In this document: positions 6,701-7,994 of the stretch, piece after piece
Layout of the letters: each line of letters begins with the position of its first letter
How positions within the stretch are numbered: position 1 is the stretch's first letter
DNA from: Dysgonamonadaceae bacterium
Lineage (GTDB): Bacteria > Bacteroidota > Bacteroidia > Bacteroidales > Azobacteroidaceae
Direction of reading: 5' to 3'
Assembly (NCBI GenBank): GCA_031282925.1
Contig: JAITCT010000334.1
Location: forward strand, 1 to 7,994
Length of the DNA: 7,994 bases
The notes under the pieces: model-generated
What the model was told of the DNA's origin: nothing
Database searches by the model: none
Seen by the model: the letters and a program-made list of their open reading frames with translations, nothing else
Program-made: the position numbers and the translations under genes

Positions 6701-7269
6701 CCGGTAAAGGCAAATGCCGACAAATCCCGCTCATGAAGCGCATAATCGTCAAAAACATCCACAGAAGTTGCTGCCGGATTTGGAAAAGAGGGAACGGTAT
6801 TCATCTCTTTGGATCCGGTTTCCCCTTCCGTCAAGAAGTAAGAACCATAAGTAGCGTAGGGATTATTTTCGTGTTCAAATCGCCCCGACTTGTAAGACCA
6901 TTTGACAGTGCCGCGTCCGTAAAAAAGCAGGAAATCGCCGGAATTGAAAATGCCGTCGGCGCCTTTATCAATATATACGGAAACTTCGGGAAGGTCGTCA
7001 ATATATGGATTTCTGAAATCTTCGTCAAGTATCCATCCTCCGTAACCATAAATTTTTACTTTGGATGGATCGCTGATGTATTTCTTTATTTCATCGTAAG
7101 TTAATTTGTAAATACCGTTGCTGTCAACCTTCATCTGATACCAGTTACCGGTTGATAATACGGATGTTTTGGCATAACTGTCATCCCCATTGCTTTTTGC
7201 CGATAAATGAAACGGAATGAATCCGAAGGCCAAAACCGCAAAGAGATAATAAATTTTCAAATTTTCCAT
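3799..7269 (-). CDS. porU: Type IX secretion system sortase PorU
   Basis: PorU is the cell-surface peptidase of T9SS. It removes the C-terminal signal domain of secreted cargo and attaches the cargo to anionic LPS, working with PorV, PorQ and PorZ. The protein has 1156 residues. In order it shows a signal peptide (about 1-24, ending HLSA/K), an N-terminal region with GIYKLTYDEI and IYGYGG, and a gingipain-like C25 domain from about 404 (TDMVIISP) to LLGDPALVLNY near 774. The putative catalytic pair is His655 (NYTGHGS) and Cys688 (TATCDFGWFD). The Cys lies two residues from the Cys690 I remember for P. gingivalis PorU. Beta-sandwich-like segments follow, then a T9SS-type C-terminal domain from about 1060 (ENPAKTGTTF, RVYDLSGRIVW, VQPGVYIYWA, KKIVVLEQ). 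The start follows an A-rich leader only 14 bp from a tandem repeat array. Frame and active site appear intact. Confidence 0.96.
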   Translation of the reverse strand: MENLKIYYLFAVLAFGFIPFHLSAKSNGDDSYAKTSVLSTGNWYQMKVDSNGIYKLTYDEIKKYISDPSKVKIYGYGGWILDEDFRNPYIDDLPEVSVYIDKGADGIFNSGDFLLFYGRGTVKWSYKSGRFEHENNPYATYGSYFLTEGETGSKEMNTVPSFPNPAATSVDVFDDYALHERDLSAFAFTGRELFGESFANQSNRQQLSFSVPGIISDLNVRFSFAAASKDIAAATLSIEDKAVATILIPALPVSNTYLKAYLKEATGNYLPENGIYPNPVKMTVTYDGSGQAYLNFIELFMKRSLQFYNTPFTFFRNTESISKDIRYTINNAGASCLVWDVTGNYDVQLMQTSLEGNQMSFAVQAENTNLREYAMVDPGKTFPSPQIVGGKIPNQDLHALPQTDMVIISPAVYLQQAGILAEKHRTKSGLNVEVVEETRIFNEFSSGTPDATAYRRFMKMFYDRAAGEQDKPKYLLLFGDGVFDNRHFTSGMSKLDPKYYLLTYQEKESVNETDSHGSDDYFGLLEDNSGPALSGKLCLGIGRFPVSSVSQAEDVVNKVISYMDNTQGGNWKSKLVFTADNTDDFSTGLFCIHADQANQLAGYMDETYPEYILYKYFMDAYQPVSVNGKTTYPDAKRSFLNTLNEGCFLVNYTGHGSITAWSAEDMLNILDVRQMNFKNLPVWITATCDFGWFDRGSASGGEEALLNKKSGAIALYTTSRVVDSRPNFELNDRMIRYLFTLDETGKHLRLGDVLRKSKNDLSGTNKLNYVLLGDPALVLNYPEMKVKVDTVNGKAVTNDMTFAFKALEKVTVSGSITDESGAKMDGFSGELRVSVFDSKQETKSYRQNEVGDYFSFNSYPNMVHQAESHVENGSFQFSFTVPLDISYAADEPSSYATKNGKMNFYASDAFKQDAFGYFDKYIFSGTSDVISDETGPEIKEMYLNTAGFKDGDDVNETPYFHARVFDETGINISGSGLGHDILIGIDGNPAWTYYRSKGNAEFKLTPDGDDWIISFSIPELPAGEHTLSFTVWDIMNNLTVDTLHFNVIKGYKPAIFDLQASENPAKTGTTFVLSHNLPETLLTVDIRVYDLSGRIVWSHSQKTVSASAFPACAVDWDLHNNAGSRVQPGVYIYWATVRTESSKEVTKAKKIVVLEQ

Positions 7270-7283
7270 ACGTTTATTTTTAT

Positions 7284-7649
7284 TTTGTCACTATTTTGTT
7301 TGCCACTAATTCACTAATTTTTTACTGATTTTATTTGTGTTTAATTCGTGCATTCGTGGCATAAAATATTTGTCACTATTTTTTTGTTTGCCACTGATTC
7401 ACTAATTTTTTACTAATTTTATTTGTGTTTAATTCGCGCATTAGTGGCATAAAATATTTGTCGCTATTTTTTTTGTTTGCCACTGATTCACTAATTTTTT
7501 ACTGATTTTATTTGTGTTGAATTTGTGCATTCGTGGCATAAAATTTACTTTATTTGTCACTAATATTTTTTTTTGCCACTGATTCACTAATTTTTTACTG
7601 ATTTTATTTGTGTTGAATTCGTGCATTTGTGGCATAAAATTTACTTTAT
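7284..7649. repeat. Four-unit tandem repeat array, ~85-97 bp per unit
   Basis: Units run about 7284-7368 (85 bp), 7369-7456 (88), 7457-7552 (96) and 7553-7649 (97). Each has the order tttgtc(a/g)ct, a T-run, gccact(g/a)attcactaa, ttttttact(g/a)attttatttgtgtt, gtgcat(t)...gtggcataaaat. Most length differences lie in the T-run, plus an 8-9 bp tail present only in units 3 and 4. Units 1-2 share tttaattcg and ataaaatatttgtc; units 3-4 share ttgaatt and a tail tttactttat, so the array falls into two sub-types. Within each unit gccac(n5)cac and gtg(n5)gtggc are inverted, giving an imperfect stem. The last unit overlaps the final 9 bp of the FAH-family gene. Apart from this array the 371-bp gap between that gene and porU contains nothing I can recognise. 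Confidence 0.92.
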
Positions 7650-7994
7650 CCGAAAATCAAGCAGTTTTTTGTCGCCGATATATCCTTGTAAATGGTTCCC
7701 GATTTCCACTTTCCCAATGCCTGCGGGCGTTCCCGTAAAGATTAAATCTCCCATTTTCAATGTGATGAACCGACTGGCATACTCAATAATTTCATCTGTT
7801 TTAAAATTCATTAACGCCGTATTGCTTTCCTGAACCGTTTTCCCGTCAATTTCCAAATGAAAAGGCAATGTGTCAATTTCCAAACCGTCCAAAGGAATAA
7901 AATCCCCAACTACAGCCGAATTGTCAAATGATTTGCATAACTCCCAGGGCAAACTTTCCTGCCGGAATTCCCTTTGTAAATCTCTCGCTGTCAT
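7641..7994 (-). CDS. Fumarylacetoacetate hydrolase family protein, FAHD1-like (N-terminal part outside window)
   Basis: The window holds 117 C-terminal residues of a gene entering from the right edge. The first complete codon, ATG, is an internal Met: MTARDLQ matches the DMTARDVQ motif inside FAH-family enzymes such as human FAHD1. Further matches are LPWELCKSF, whose Lys21 corresponds to the active-site Lys123 of FAHD1 as I remember it, a V-D-GKTVQESNTALM segment, and the C-terminal GDLIFTGTPAGIG loop. Members are Mg-dependent cytosolic enzymes acting on acylpyruvates, fumarylpyruvate or oxaloacetate; the substrate here cannot be told. The metal-binding acidic residues, including the Asp before MTARD, lie beyond the edge. 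The last three codons (ATA AAG TAA) are part of the downstream repeat unit. Its link to porU is likely positional rather than functional. Confidence 0.9.
   Translation of the reverse strand: MTARDLQREFRQESLPWELCKSFDNSAVVGDFIPLDGLEIDTLPFHLEIDGKTVQESNTALMNFKTDEIIEYASRFITLKMGDLIFTGTPAGIGKVEIGNHLQGYIGDKKLLDFRIK

Noticed and set aside
7441..7635. 64-residue minus-strand frame with an internally repeated peptide
   Set aside because: The peptide repeat (NTNKISKKLVNQWQ twice) simply reflects translation of two tandem DNA units; unit lengths differ by non-multiples of three, so the frame is not maintained across the array.
7284..7649. CRISPR array
   Set aside because: Whole ~90 bp units are alike with no short repeat/unique spacer alternation, and there are no cas genes.
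7641..7994. Treating the ATG at 7992-7994 as the true start of the FAH-family gene
   Set aside because: MTARDLQ is an internal motif of the family, and a 117-residue protein would lack the N-terminal half and the metal ligands.

Overview
The window looks like chromosomal DNA of a Bacteroidota species, most likely of the order Bacteroidales. The evidence is a type IX secretion (T9SS) block, porU - porV - porV paralogue - ispF, all on the minus strand. PorU is 1156 residues, close to the roughly 1158 of Porphyromonas gingivalis PorU as I remember it. Intergenic DNA is AT-rich, start sites have A-rich leaders rather than strong Shine-Dalgarno sequences, and the long gaps are filled with repeats. 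From memory, P. gingivalis has the same order (FAH-family gene, porU, porV, ispF at PG0025-PG0028), but with a single porV.

Layout, left to right. Positions 1-171 (+) hold the Ala/Lys/Glu-rich C-terminus of a gene entering from the left, probably the extended tail of ribosomal protein S16. Positions 172-922 are a 751-bp non-coding gap between convergent genes. It contains three copies of a ~70-79 bp repeat (two direct, one inverted), a nested ~75-79 bp inverted repeat, and a series of short perfect hairpins. Positions 923-1408 (-) are ispF of the MEP isoprenoid pathway. Positions 1408-2559 and 2573-3760 (-) are two tandem PorV-family outer-membrane barrel genes. Positions 3799-7269 (-) are porU, the C25-type sortase of T9SS. 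Positions 7270-7640 are four ~85-97 bp tandem repeat units, the last of which runs into the stop codon of the next gene. Positions 7641-7994 (-) are the C-terminal half of a FAHD1-like fumarylacetoacetate-hydrolase-family enzyme that continues past the right edge.

How the genes fit together. In characterised T9SS, PorV shuttles cargo from the SprA translocon to the cell-surface attachment complex. There PorU removes the C-terminal signal domain and links cargo to anionic LPS. porU, both porV genes and ispF are tightly packed (gaps of 38 bp and 13 bp, then a TAATG stop/start overlap), so they are probably co-transcribed. ispF is a metabolic passenger in this operon.

No wholly new system is evident. 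The main points of interest are the porV duplication, with divergence concentrated in a few loops, the nested palindrome region at 209-888, and the tandem array that has captured the end of a coding sequence and supplies the whole porU leader.
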